Source: DSVQ01 sp964484765 (GTDB taxonomy: Bacteria; Planctomycetota; Planctomycetia; Planctomycetales; Planctomycetaceae). From it: a stretch of DNA of 64,000 nt. The stretch covers positions 62,001 to 126,000 of the forward strand of contig CAZAGI010000004.1 of NCBI GenBank assembly GCA_964484765.1, written 5' to 3'. Below the pieces are notes generated by a model, which saw only the letters and a list, made by a program, of their open reading frames with translations, had not been told where the DNA came from and did no database searches. The stretch's first letter is position 1; each line of letters opens with the position of its first letter. This document shows, in pieces, positions 8,263 through 16,339 of this stretch. The translations under genes were made by a program, and so were the position numbers.

Positions 8263-8587
8263 GCACCCGCCGAGCTTTGAATGATTCAGCATAAAACCGC
8301 TGCTTTTTCGATGATATCGGCCCGGAATGACCGTTGCAAACGCTATCAAACTATTGCAGACCAAAGCAAACAACGTCAGGGTTTTGGATGGTTCGTCGGG
8401 GAGATGTCAGGGATTGTCAGGGAGATGATTTCCACTCGGTCACAGCCCGTTGCCGCTCGGCTTCGTGGCACGCCGCACGCCGCGTTTTCGCCCCTCAGTC
8501 CGACCGTTGAAACGTCGCGACCGCCTGACGCGTTGTGAGCGATGCCAGGCGGTCGTGACAGGTTCCGGTAAATTTGCCGGGGCCGAT
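8263..8587. promoter_or_regulatory. Gene-free left end of the element with candidate integrase arm sites
   Basis: No gene is seen in these 325 bases. CGTCAGGG (8374-8381), TGTCAGGGA (8405-8413) and TTGTCAGGGAG (8414-8424) form a small cluster. The same 11-base TTGTCAGGGAG occurs at 22530-22540 just upstream of the integrase, at the other end of the element. Repeated short sites inside both ends are what integrase or excisionase arm-binding sites look like. Confidence 0.5.
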
Positions 8588-9220
8588 TCACTCGACAACG
8601 GCGTCCGTCGACTCGGAAGTCCGCCTGAACGCGAACAGCTCATCCCGGCCATAATTGAACGTCGTTCCCCAGGCCCAACTGTGCCGATGGTCGAGGTCAA
8701 GGGACTTCAACAGGAAAAACACGCCGTGCGAGCTGTTGTGAAAAACGGCATGCGTGCTGATGTCGATAAACCGGTTCAGGCGTGATGCCGGTATGCGCTT
8801 GGAAATTCGTTGGTACAGATCGATCGTCAGCCACTGCAAGAAAGCTGGCGGCAGTTTGTGCTCATAGGCATGCAGAATCTCGTGAAGGATCGTTCGTCGC
8901 TCTGCCTGTTCACCGCGGCCAGGCTTCACATAGATCGTCTCGCGACGCAAATCGCACATTCCAAGGACGTCGCCGCGAAAGCTGCGGTACTTGAAGATCC
9001 AATTATTGACGCTGATGTGGGGCGGATCCTCGTCATACGACTCCATTTGTCCGTCATCATCTTCAATGCCGATGCGGAAAAGTCGCTTCTTGATTCGTGC
9101 GGTTTCCAGACGGACGTCGTCGAAGTACTTGTCTTCGAGTTCGAGGGCCAGAACTCGCAGTGATCGCTCCTCCGGGGATGCTGACTTCATCCATTCAAAG
9201 AATCGACTGTGCTTTTTCAT
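8588..9220 (-). CDS. Putative zinc metallopeptidase (HExxH), element cargo
   Basis: The 210-aa protein has a zincin motif HEILHAYEH (His113, Glu114, His117) in the context RTILHEILHAYEH. This resembles the SprT/ImmA style of small metallopeptidases, though I cannot place it in a family. The N-terminal 70 residues are charged and helical. No signal peptide or membrane helix is seen, so it is cytosolic. It is the gene nearest the left end, separated from the upstream set by a terminator hairpin at 9255-9279, so it probably has its own promoter. ImmA-like peptidases switch off phage-type repressors and others act as cargo or defence factors; neither role is shown here. Confidence 0.6.
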   Translation of the reverse strand: MKKHSRFFEWMKSASPEERSLRVLALELEDKYFDDVRLETARIKKRLFRIGIEDDDGQMESYDEDPPHISVNNWIFKYRSFRGDVLGMCDLRRETIYVKPGRGEQAERRTILHEILHAYEHKLPPAFLQWLTIDLYQRISKRIPASRLNRFIDISTHAVFHNSSHGVFFLLKSLDLDHRHSWAWGTTFNYGRDELFAFRRTSESTDAVVE

Positions 9221-9254
9221 TACTGATGTCGCCTGTGTCGATGGGACAAAGAAA

Positions 9255-9279
9255 CCCCGCGGCCACCACGACGGCGGGG
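9255..9279 (-). terminator. Intrinsic terminator after the 9287-10978 gene set
   Basis: On the minus strand a CCCCGC/GCGGGG stem is followed directly by TTTCTTTG, just after the stop at 9287. It separates the four-gene set from the metallopeptidase gene. Confidence 0.6.
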
Positions 9280-9286
9280 CGTTAGA

Positions 9287-9484
9287 TCACTCCTCGTCAT
9301 CGTCCCGCGTCGGCGGGTTCTGTCGAAGTTTCTGCAATCCCGGCGAGAGGAGTTGCAGCAGCAGAATGGTGACCGGGATCCGCTTCGTCGCTGCGGCTCG
9401 GCTCAGCAGTTGCCAGTCATCGAAGGGAACCGGCAGACTGATTTGCCGCTTGCCGGTGAGAGCGGCCGTTGCTTTGCTGCCCAT
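9287..9484 (-). CDS. Small element protein, unknown
   Basis: The 65-aa protein starts MGSKATAALTGKRQISLPVP and continues DDWQLLSRAAATKRIPVTIL. The beta-strand then two helices could form a ribbon-helix-helix DNA-binding fold, but this is weak. Its ATG overlaps the preceding stop (TAATG) and AGGTGG lies 7 bases upstream. It ends in an acidic DDDEE tail and is last in a four-gene overlapping set. Confidence 0.55.
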   Translation of the reverse strand: MGSKATAALTGKRQISLPVPFDDWQLLSRAAATKRIPVTILLLQLLSPGLQKLRQNPPTRDDDEE

Positions 9485-9693
9485 TAATTCACCACCTTTC
9501 CGTCGATGGGGATAACGCGCCAAGCCCTGCTGACCGTAACGCGATCTCGCTTGCGTTTGACGCGGTGGTTCCATGTCCGCGCCAGCAATCGCGCTTTCGG
9601 CAGCGCGAGGGCCTGTTGTCCCAAGACTTGGCCATCGGCGAAAACGACGTCGTACAGGAAGAATTCCGCGCGGACGGGTGATGAGTCCTTCAT
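9484..9693 (-). CDS. Small element protein, unknown
   Basis: The 69-aa protein begins MKDSSPVRAEFFLYDVVFAD and has a basic middle (TWNHRVKRKRDRVTV). Its start is fixed by an ATGA overlap with the upstream stop at 9690. No family is recognised. Coupling on both sides argues that it is real. Confidence 0.6.
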   Translation of the reverse strand: MKDSSPVRAEFFLYDVVFADGQVLGQQALALPKARLLARTWNHRVKRKRDRVTVSRAWRVIPIDGKVVN

Positions 9694-10145
9694 CGCTTCA
9701 CCGGCTTTCTGGGCGGTCGGACCGCGACCAGCTCGCCACGTTTGCCGGCGGCCACGATGCGACGGATTGCAGCCTGGTGGAGTTTGACGCGGGCGCGAAG
9801 TGCTGCGACGACTTGGGCGGGAATGTCGCCGTACAACGCGATGGGGATTTCGACTCCGTGATCGTTGATCAGCGCTCGTCGGCATTCTGCATCGGTGGCC
9901 TTTCGTGGGCGGGATCGTCCGGAAACTACTTCAATCGTGAAGCCATACGGGCCTTCGACAAAGAGGCCATCAAAGAGCAGGTCGTGCAATCGATTCAAGA
10001 TAGCCTCGTTCGCATCACGGACCTCGGCGGCAAGCGGGTTGTATTCCCGGTCATACTCGCGCTTCAGCTTCCGCATCTCCTTCTGGATCTCGTTTGCGGT
10101 GATTTCCCGATTGGTCAGCTTCGCGGCTTTGGGTTGCTTCTTCAT
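9690..10145 (-). CDS. Element protein with basic coiled-coil N-terminus, unknown
   Basis: The 151-aa protein has a Lys/Arg-rich start (MKKQPKAAKLTNREITANEI) with a coiled coil (QKEMRKLKREYDREYNPLAA) and a basic tail (AVRPPRKPVKR). The charge suggests nucleic-acid binding. It is joined by ATGA overlaps to the genes on both sides. No catalytic motif is visible. Confidence 0.6.
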   Translation of the reverse strand: MKKQPKAAKLTNREITANEIQKEMRKLKREYDREYNPLAAEVRDANEAILNRLHDLLFDGLFVEGPYGFTIEVVSGRSRPRKATDAECRRALINDHGVEIPIALYGDIPAQVVAALRARVKLHQAAIRRIVAAGKRGELVAVRPPRKPVKR

Positions 10146-10978
10146 GCTGACACCGCCTTTCCGCGGCGGGCAACCGGCCCGGGAATCTTGCCGCGCTGCA
10201 TCGCCGTTTCGAGTCGGTTCGCTGTCGTCTGCAGATCTCGGATCAAGGTCCGCAGGTGTTCCAGGACCTGAGGGCCGATGTCGTTGTTGGCGTCGATCGC
10301 GAAGTCGCGGCCGATGAGGTCCAGCGTGAGCAGTGCGGCTTCATCATCGGTCGCGGTTCGGCAGCCGAGTTGACCGCCAACAAGAGGTGCAATCCCCCGC
10401 AGGCCGGACAAACAGAAGTTCTCCCCTAGGATCGGCTGCAGTTTCGCCAACGTTCGACTGTGCTTTCGCTGGAGCTGTTCCGCGAGCGGGTTCAACGGGG
10501 GCAGTGAGGCGAGTTCGGCTTCGGCGGTTTTCCGATCGTTCGTCAGCAGCCGCACCAGGTACGCGCCTTCCGTGGCATTCACCACGGCAAGCGCTCCATC
10601 AATGTCGGCGTCTGTGGCGATGATCCGGTCACCAAGCATGATTCCATACGGTTCTGCGGATGTGACCCGTGAGGCGGCGTCCGTGATCGTCGCGGTCCGT
10701 TCTTCAATGGTGAGCTTTGTGCGGTTCAACTCGTTGTGAGTTTCGGCGAACGATTCGGCTTCACATCGAGACAGGTAGACGGCCTCATCACAATCAGGAC
10801 CGACGCACACGAACACCGGTACCGAACGAATGCGTTCTGCCGGTTGTGCCGTTGGCGGGGTTGCCGATGCCTTTTCCTGAGATGGCTTGGCACGCTTCGA
10901 CGTGGTCCGTCGCCGTGCCGAGTTCGTTGCCTTGCTAGTGCGGGATGATGCCGAGGCGGTAGACTTCTGCGCAGCCAT
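10142..10978 (-). CDS. Element protein with Ala/Lys-rich N-terminus, unknown
   Basis: The 278-aa protein's first 50 residues are low-complexity basic sequence (AAQKSTASASSRTSKATNSA), histone-like and probably disordered. A globular part of about 230 residues follows, with VFVCVGPDCDEAVYLSR and GIMLGDRIIATDADIDGALA. It ends in a helical segment and a basic tail. It is first in a set of four coupled minus-strand genes and faces a divergent ribbon-helix-helix-like gene. The function is unknown; a nucleoid- or replication-associated role is only a guess from charge. Confidence 0.6.
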   Translation of the reverse strand: MAAQKSTASASSRTSKATNSARRRTTSKRAKPSQEKASATPPTAQPAERIRSVPVFVCVGPDCDEAVYLSRCEAESFAETHNELNRTKLTIEERTATITDAASRVTSAEPYGIMLGDRIIATDADIDGALAVVNATEGAYLVRLLTNDRKTAEAELASLPPLNPLAEQLQRKHSRTLAKLQPILGENFCLSGLRGIAPLVGGQLGCRTATDDEAALLTLDLIGRDFAIDANNDIGPQVLEHLRTLIRDLQTTANRLETAMQRGKIPGPVARRGKAVSA

Positions 10979-11147
10979 GAAGAGACCCTTCCAGTTTAAG
11001 GGGATCGGTTGGTCAGAACGGCCGGGAGTGTTCCACCACTTCCGGCCGTTCGTCGTTCATGGGTTTACTCTTGAAACCCGACTGACGATGTCGAATAGTA
11101 TGGCCAGACAATATCACCCCGTCAATTGTATGGCCAAGGAATTAACG
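10979..11147. promoter_or_regulatory. Divergent control region inside the element
   Basis: The leftward four-gene set and the rightward regulator gene both start from this 169-bp gap. TATGGCCA occurs twice (around 11099-11106 and 11129-11136), and ACGATGTCG occurs at about 11086 and 11145. A TTGAAA with TAGTAT candidate promoter faces right. This is where a phage-type switch operator would be expected; assignment is by position only. Confidence 0.4.
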
Positions 11148-11357
11148 ATGTCGCCTGCAGGTCGTCCGCCGCTTTCCGACTCTCGAAAGAATAACCGCCT
11201 GTCGACAATGCTCACTGACACGGAACGAGAATTGATCGATGCCGCCGCGGCCATCGTCGGCAAACCGACGTCGACATGGGCCCGGGACATTCTGCTTGAA
11301 GCTGCCAGGTCTGCGGTACCGGTGAAGAAAGCGGCAAAGCGGAAGTCGGCGAAGTGA
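11148..11357 (+). CDS. Ribbon-helix-helix-like regulator
   Basis: The 69-aa protein has a strand-helix-helix pattern: RLSTMLTDTERELIDAAAAI then GKPTSTWARDILLEAARS. This resembles CopG/Arc-type DNA-binding proteins, and the tail is basic. ATG 11148 is preferred because AAGGA lies 7 bases upstream; in-frame ATGs at 11087, 11099 and 11129 are alternatives. It is one of only two rightward genes in the element, reads divergently from a four-gene set, and is followed by a strong terminator. A repressor role is inferred. Confidence 0.6.
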   Translation: MSPAGRPPLSDSRKNNRLSTMLTDTERELIDAAAAIVGKPTSTWARDILLEAARSAVPVKKAAKRKSAK

Positions 11358-11396
11358 TCGGCCGCGGTTGAAGAATCGATCGCAAGTCGGACAATA

Positions 11397-11429
11397 AACA
11401 AGCCCGGAGTTGGTCGCTCCGGGCTTGTT
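11397..11429 (+). terminator. Intrinsic terminator
   Basis: A perfect 13-bp stem, AACAAGCCCGGAG with CTCCGGGCTTGTT, has a 7-base loop. CTGTTTCC follows, 40 bases after the ribbon-helix-helix gene. Confidence 0.8.
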
Positions 11430-11510
11430 CTGTTTCCACTGGGGGAAACCATGCGGCTGTGATAACTGCATGGTACGGCCCCCGGTCTCGTCTGGCAACG
11501 GGGTGGTTCG

Positions 11511-11897
11511 ATGATGCAGAATCTGCAATTCCCGATGTTTCTTTTGATCAACCCTGCCGATCAAAACGGCCCCTCTGAAGATGACGTACCGTTCGTGATG
11601 GAGAACAATCGGCAGCAGGGTACGTCCATTTGGCCGGTTTTCAGCAGCAAAGAAATGGCAGCGGCGTTCATGGTCGGAGTACGCATGACTCACTTGCGTA
11701 TTGCCGAGTTCATCACTGCAACGGATCTGCTGACGTACATGACGGCCTTTCGTCCCAAATCGGTTCGGCAGGTGTGGTCGCGAGAAGAGCCGGTTTCACC
11801 AACCACGTTGCAATTTCACTCTCACCGGCATGTGAGCAAGTTCTTCTCTGAACTCGAAGCGTTGGCCCTGGCAGAAAAGAAAGCTGGTCTAAACTAG
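11511..11897 (+). CDS. Element protein, unknown
   Basis: The 128-aa protein begins MMQNLQFPMFLLINPADQNG and includes SIWPVFSSKEMAAAFMVGVR. It is acidic to neutral with no membrane helix. The GGGGTGG purine run before the ATG can serve as ribosome-binding site. It lies behind the regulator's terminator, so it probably has its own promoter. It faces convergently the leftward structural-like set. No family is recognised. Confidence 0.5.
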   Translation: MMQNLQFPMFLLINPADQNGPSEDDVPFVMENNRQQGTSIWPVFSSKEMAAAFMVGVRMTHLRIAEFITATDLLTYMTAFRPKSVRQVWSREEPVSPTTLQFHSHRHVSKFFSELEALALAEKKAGLN

Positions 11898-12214
11898 GCA
11901 GCGCTTCGGCAAATTGAACAGTTCGTGCTTTGACGTCGATTTCCAATGGTGGATTCCTTTGCATCAAATGCCGTTCTAGCCACGTGACCTAGTTGCCGAT
12001 CGGCACATCCGCATGATGGCCATCGGCTTGCGTCGCGATCGGGTTTCATCCCTGACAAACGCCCCCGACAACTGCGGTCGGATGCCCTGTTTTCGGCCAT
12101 TGTGGCAGCAGTGGCAGGAAGAGCGGCGGGCGGTGACGCGCGGCATTGCGGAGTCAGTAACACAATCCCGCTACATGCGGATGGTCAGTCCGCCGGTCAC
12201 GCGCCCGCCTTGAA
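11898..12214. other. Convergent intergenic region
   Basis: These 317 bases lie between the 3' ends of two facing genes. I see no gene, strong hairpin or repeat. Short open frames here lack ribosome-binding sites and family resemblance. Confidence 0.5.
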
Positions 12215-13039
12215 TCAATTGCTGTCAGTCCACAGTTCGCCATCGATCGCGCCGACGGGCACGGGCATTCGCACAATCGGTTCGCCCGATGGCCGATCGC
12301 CGGCAGTCAAGTGGCCGTAGTCGATGACGGGGCCAACGATGAGGGCCGTTGGATCCTTCACCTTCGGTCGGTACTCCATGCCAGGGATGCCATTCTCAAA
12401 GAGCACGCCCCGCCAGTTCGTGATGTTGTCGACGGTATGCCCCAGCGATTCGACGGCCTCGGTCAACGCCTTGTGCTCAACGACTAACGCGAGCAAGGTC
12501 GGGTCCGATAACTTCTCTCGCAGCTTCTCATGGGCGACCCTGTAGAGCGACCAGACGTCGTTGTGAACGGCCTGATAATCTTTACCGAACTGAGACCATG
12601 CCGCGGCGCGAACGGCATCTTCGGCCCGCAGTTCCATCGACGCCAGAATCCCTTTCTCCAGCGTCGCGGCTTCGTGGGCGTCGCGTTCGGCAAACCACTG
12701 CCGTTTGCATGCCTCAGTCTGTTCTTTGTCATCGGCATTCACCGCGGCTTCGAAGGCACTCTTGTGCTCCCGCACGGCCGCGGCGCTGCGATCGACTTCG
12801 GCCTGGTTGGCGGCGATGCGGTTTCGGACATGCTGCAGCGCTGCTTCCGCTTCGTGGATGGCCGTACCTTGTGGCGACGTCAGGATCGGCTGGACGAGTT
12901 CTCGCAACCGGGGCAGGAGATCGGCGTCGATGTGCCGGATGAAAGCGAAGCCGATCGCCGCCATCTGGCGATGATCGAACTGGCCACCAATCGGGATCCG
13001 GCTCACCTGTGCCGGATCAGTAACGGTTTGAAAACTCAT
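12215..13039 (-). CDS. Element structural-region protein, unknown
   Basis: The 274-aa protein begins MSFQTVTDPAQVSRIPIGGQ. It has a long helical coiled-coil middle (HEAEAALQHVRNRIAANQAE) and a C-terminal portion rich in Pro and Gly (GIPGMEYRPKVKDPTALIVG). ATG 13039 is chosen for AAGGAAGG about 10 bases upstream. It is the last gene of the leftward structural-like train. It does not resemble major capsid, portal or terminase proteins. A tail or virion-associated role is suggested only by position. Confidence 0.55.
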   Translation of the reverse strand: MSFQTVTDPAQVSRIPIGGQFDHRQMAAIGFAFIRHIDADLLPRLRELVQPILTSPQGTAIHEAEAALQHVRNRIAANQAEVDRSAAAVREHKSAFEAAVNADDKEQTEACKRQWFAERDAHEAATLEKGILASMELRAEDAVRAAAWSQFGKDYQAVHNDVWSLYRVAHEKLREKLSDPTLLALVVEHKALTEAVESLGHTVDNITNWRGVLFENGIPGMEYRPKVKDPTALIVGPVIDYGHLTAGDRPSGEPIVRMPVPVGAIDGELWTDSN

Positions 13040-13106
13040 GTTCAACAACCTTCCTTGAGAATCGATCGCGCCGGAGCAACACGCTGCCGGCCGTATGGTC
13101 GAGTCG

Positions 13107-13517
13107 TCAGCCGCGGAGCATGACAACTTTCATGAGCAGGCTTCTGAACTCCGCTTCCTTGTTCCCCGCAGCGATGTCTTCCGCTTCCCGGCAGACGGCC
13201 GCGTTTCTGAGCACCACGGGATCATCGGGAAACTTCCCGGCCGCCCGGCACTCGCGATAGTGCTGGTAAGCCGCTTCGTTCTGTTCTGTCAGCCGGTGCG
13301 AAGCTTCCGGCGTTCCATTGGGGCAGCCCTTCGGAGTGCGACACGGTGGCGGACAGGAGTGATCCCGAAGACGGAGTTCGTCGGTGCCGTTGTGCTTCCG
13401 CCGCGGCATGCCGAACTGGGCGGATTGGGGATCTTCGTCATAGAAATACTTCTGGCAGTGGTCACAGTCCCGCGCGGAAATCATGGGGTGCAACTTTCGG
13501 AGCAGCACCCCGCTCAT
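13107..13517 (-). CDS. Cys-rich element protein
   Basis: The 136-aa protein has Cys18-x2-Cys21 (CDHCQKYFYDED) and a Cys55-x3-Cys59-x5-Cys65 cluster (CPPPCRTPKGC), so it probably binds zinc. The C-terminal half is helical. Its ATG shares a base with the upstream stop (TGATG), so it is coupled to the 128-aa protein before it. A coupled small pair around a tape-measure gene recalls tail-assembly chaperones, but here the pair lies after rather than before the tape-measure-like gene. The function is not established. Confidence 0.55.
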   Translation of the reverse strand: MSGVLLRKLHPMISARDCDHCQKYFYDEDPQSAQFGMPRRKHNGTDELRLRDHSCPPPCRTPKGCPNGTPEASHRLTEQNEAAYQHYRECRAAGKFPDDPVVLRNAAVCREAEDIAAGNKEAEFRSLLMKVVMLRG

Positions 13518-13903
13518 CAGTTTTTTGGTGGTTCCACCGGATCCGCCGTCGTCGGCATTGGAACATGGTTGGGGAACAACCCGCGGCAGATGTTGAACAG
13601 TTGCGCGGCGAGCACGCTTTCCAACCGGTCGACCGATGCTGCGGTGATCGGGACCGGTTTGCCGGCGCTGTCGGCAATGTCCCAGGCGACGACGTGCTTC
13701 GCGACGAATTCGCAGGTGGCGTCCATGGCCTGGTCGATCGTGGCGGGTTCGGCGATGGCTTTGTCGATGCCCCGCATCTCGCGAAGGGTGGCCGGTCGAT
13801 ACGTGAACCGCACCGCGGGGTGATGCCCCGGCAGTGCAGGAATGGTGATGTTTTCGACGGTGTAACCGTCATCGATGAAAGCGGCAAACATAGTTGGTTC
13901 CAT
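13517..13903 (-). CDS. Possible tail-assembly-chaperone-like protein
   Basis: The 128-aa protein contains VRFTYRPATLREMRGIDKAI followed by helices, a compact acidic protein like phage tail-assembly chaperones. It is translationally linked to the next gene. It lies immediately downstream of the tape-measure-like gene, the reverse of the usual order. ATG 13903 is clear. Assignment is tentative and rests on size, position and the YRPAT...E motif. Confidence 0.4.
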   Translation of the reverse strand: MEPTMFAAFIDDGYTVENITIPALPGHHPAVRFTYRPATLREMRGIDKAIAEPATIDQAMDATCEFVAKHVVAWDIADSAGKPVPITAASVDRLESVLAAQLFNICRGLFPNHVPMPTTADPVEPPKN

Positions 13904-13952
13904 GAAGGTGACTGCGGCGGAAAGTTAAAGTTTGCGTCCGGTCCTTTGACCA

Positions 13953-15560
13953 TTAGACGCCGTCGAATGGATTGAGAAATTGCGACCAGGTCCGACCGAC
14001 GCTGCCGTTAATTTGCTGCGTCTCCAACGCGTTCAACTGCTTTTCCAGTCTGTCCACCTTGGCGACGAGGCCGGCGCGAGCTTTGATCAACTCCACCAGT
14101 TTTTCCCAGGCTTGATCCTGCTTGGCGTAGGAGTCCCGGATCGCATCCGCGGATTCCCTCACGAACTCGCCGTGTGTCGCATCGAGCGCGTCGAAGTTCT
14201 TTTTCATCTGCTCGAGCGCCTTAGTTTCACCAAGACCCGAGAGAATCTGATCGGCCCCGGCGGCTTCGCCACGCTGCCGGAAGAACGCATTCGATTGCTC
14301 CCGACCGACACCGAGCCGATCAAGTTCCCTCGCATCAAACTCCGTCAGTGAGTCGCCGCGCTGCACCTTCTCCGAGATGCCGGCCAACTTGAGCTGGTCC
14401 CCCCGCGACATGCGGCCGATACGCTCGGTCTGCGATTGCAGCCGGTCCTTTTCGGCTTCAATGGTCCGCTTGGAGATTTCCAAGGCTTCTTGTGCGATCG
14501 CTCGCTGTTTCTCCAGTTCGGTCGTCTGCCGTTCGCGGATGGCAAGCTGTTGCTGCAGGAGTTCCACGTCCATCCGGGCCAACTCGGCGTCACGTTTGGC
14601 GGCCCCCAGAACGCCGACACCGAGGTTGCCGCGGTCGCTGGCGTTCATGAGCGCCTGCTTCCGAATCGTGGTCTCGGTTTCAAGATCGCGGAACATTTCG
14701 TCGGGAGTCGTCCCGCGCTTTTGACCTTTGGTACGAAGGGCCTCCATGGCAGAATCAAAGTCACGGCTTGCGCTGGCCAGGCTTTCGGCCCCCCGTTCTG
14801 CCTGCCGTGCCAGGAGTTCCCAATCAGTCCCGAGCCCCCTCAGCGTTCCCTGCTGATGCTCAAGGGCGGCGTTCTGTTCACGGGTGTATTCGGTGGTCAG
14901 CGCGTAGATCGCGCCGGCCGCAGCCATAGCAACACCGATCGCGGCCCAGCCTGCAGGAGTGACGGAGCACGCGACGTTGAGCGCGATCTGTGCGGCCGTC
15001 TGGGATTCGGTCAACTTGGTCAAATGGCTGTAGGCGCCGAATGATCCCGAATAGACGTCGAGGATTCCCTGGGCCACGGCCACTCGTTGCAGGCCAATTT
15101 TCAAATCTTCTTCGTTCGCAGCCGTCAGAAACGCGACGCCACGGGCCGCCCGCAGAGCACTTTCGCCCACACCCGTAAAAGCCTCGATGCGTTGCCGAGT
15201 CGAGGCCATTGATGCGGCGTGGATGGCCTGTTCGGCTCGATGCGAATTCTCCCGCTGTCGCTCTTGGTAGGCCGCTTCGTTGCCCAACACCTTGCCGCCG
15301 GTCGGGTCAATGTTGTCCGCGTATCTGGCCGTCCGATCGGCGAGCTTCTCCGCAGCCGTGGCAGCCTTTTCCCGTTCCTTCATGATCCGGGAGTAAGCCC
15401 GAACGGCTTCTTTTTCCTCTCGCGAGAATGCCTCGGTCGAAGCCTTCGACGCGCGTTGAACGGCGTCGCTTACACCGCGGGTGTCCGGCGCTTGCAGCTT
15501 TGCCTGCTGCTGTTCCAGCCGGATTTTAATAACGACGTCGCGAATGGTTTGGCCGGACAT
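13953..15560 (-). CDS. Tape-measure-like coiled-coil protein
   Basis: The 535-aa, mostly helical protein has long coiled-coil stretches (KEREKAATAAEKLADRTARY; ELARMDVELLQQQLAIRERQ). A hydrophobic Ala/Gly segment lies around residues 195-235 (ACSVTPAGWAAIGVAMAAAG). Coiled coil interrupted by a hydrophobic region is the hallmark of phage tail tape-measure proteins. This one is short, implying a short tail or a reduced version. It starts 4 bases after the previous stop. Another possibility is a scaffold-like or membrane-active protein. No lysozyme or peptidase domain is attached. Confidence 0.6.
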   Translation of the reverse strand: MSGQTIRDVVIKIRLEQQQAKLQAPDTRGVSDAVQRASKASTEAFSREEKEAVRAYSRIMKEREKAATAAEKLADRTARYADNIDPTGGKVLGNEAAYQERQRENSHRAEQAIHAASMASTRQRIEAFTGVGESALRAARGVAFLTAANEEDLKIGLQRVAVAQGILDVYSGSFGAYSHLTKLTESQTAAQIALNVACSVTPAGWAAIGVAMAAAGAIYALTTEYTREQNAALEHQQGTLRGLGTDWELLARQAERGAESLASASRDFDSAMEALRTKGQKRGTTPDEMFRDLETETTIRKQALMNASDRGNLGVGVLGAAKRDAELARMDVELLQQQLAIRERQTTELEKQRAIAQEALEISKRTIEAEKDRLQSQTERIGRMSRGDQLKLAGISEKVQRGDSLTEFDARELDRLGVGREQSNAFFRQRGEAAGADQILSGLGETKALEQMKKNFDALDATHGEFVRESADAIRDSYAKQDQAWEKLVELIKARAGLVAKVDRLEKQLNALETQQINGSVGRTWSQFLNPFDGV

Positions 15561-15563
15561 GGG

Positions 15564-15872
15564 TTAGTTCCTTTCGATCACCGCAGTGAGGTTATCCCGC
15601 TGTTGAGTGAGAGCGTCGATCTGCCGCTGGAAGCTTTCAACGGCGTGGTCAGCCAGCTTTTTGGCATGCTCCAAGATCCATTCACGAGTCTCGGCGTTGG
15701 TTGCCAGTTCCTCGGCCGTGATGTCGTACAGGATCGTTCGCCGTCCCGTGACGGTCTCCAGTAAAGCGGCGTTCCGGTCGATGAGGTTTTGCAACTCGGC
15801 TCGCGTTGCGACTATGTCCGCCTGGTACTGGCGGTTGCTCGGTGGCTTAGGATCGTTTTGTTCGTTGCTCAT
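15564..15872 (-). CDS. Small coiled-coil protein
   Basis: The 102-aa protein is almost entirely helical: QADIVATRAELQNLIDRNAA and FQRQIDALTQQRDNLTAVIE. It lies between a similar helical protein and the tape-measure-like gene with gaps of 3-5 bases. It could be a virion accessory or chaperone. No family is recognised. Confidence 0.55.
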   Translation of the reverse strand: MSNEQNDPKPPSNRQYQADIVATRAELQNLIDRNAALLETVTGRRTILYDITAEELATNAETREWILEHAKKLADHAVESFQRQIDALTQQRDNLTAVIERN

Positions 15873-15877
15873 GGTGG

Positions 15878-16201
15878 TCAGAACCCCCGCAATCGTTCGA
15901 TTCGCCGCTCAACGATGTCCAGGTTGTCGCGAGCAATGGCCATCGCGTTGTCGGCGAGTTCTGTAAGCACGGCGCGGACGTGTTCGACGTGTTTGTCGAC
16001 GGACTCCGGATCCACATCCGCGCACGACTCCAGCAGCTTGGTCAGTTCGCTGTCGATCTTGACGGCAATCGATTCCTTCAGTTCTGCGGCACGATCGTAA
16101 GCCGCGAGGTAGAGGGTCTGAAAACTAAGCTCCACGTCGATGAGTTCGCGGCGGCGCTGCTCTTCGCGCTCGAGACGATCCTGCTCGTAATAACTGCCCA
16201 T
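15878..16201 (-). CDS. Small charged helical protein
   Basis: The 107-aa protein starts MGSYYEQDRLEREEQRRREL and is helical throughout (AIARDNLDIVERRIERLRGF). ATG 16201 is chosen for AAGGGG 7 bases upstream. It ends 5 bases before the next gene. In organisation it resembles head-tail joining or scaffold-type small genes that follow a prohead protease. The function is unknown. Confidence 0.55.
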   Translation of the reverse strand: MGSYYEQDRLEREEQRRRELIDVELSFQTLYLAAYDRAAELKESIAVKIDSELTKLLESCADVDPESVDKHVEHVRAVLTELADNAMAIARDNLDIVERRIERLRGF

Positions 16202-16339
16202 TGAACACCCCTTGCCTACGAACCTAGTTCGATGTCCGCCGCAGACGATTGCGGCAGACTGAGTTGCGGCATCTGCACATGGCGGCATGCCGGGGAAAAC
16301 CTGACAAAACCGCCTTGTACAGTGCCGTTTCGCTGCCCT

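Noticed and set aside
9865..10317. 150-codon plus-strand frame across two minus-strand genes
   Set aside because: It has no start signal and lies over two ATGA-coupled minus-strand genes.
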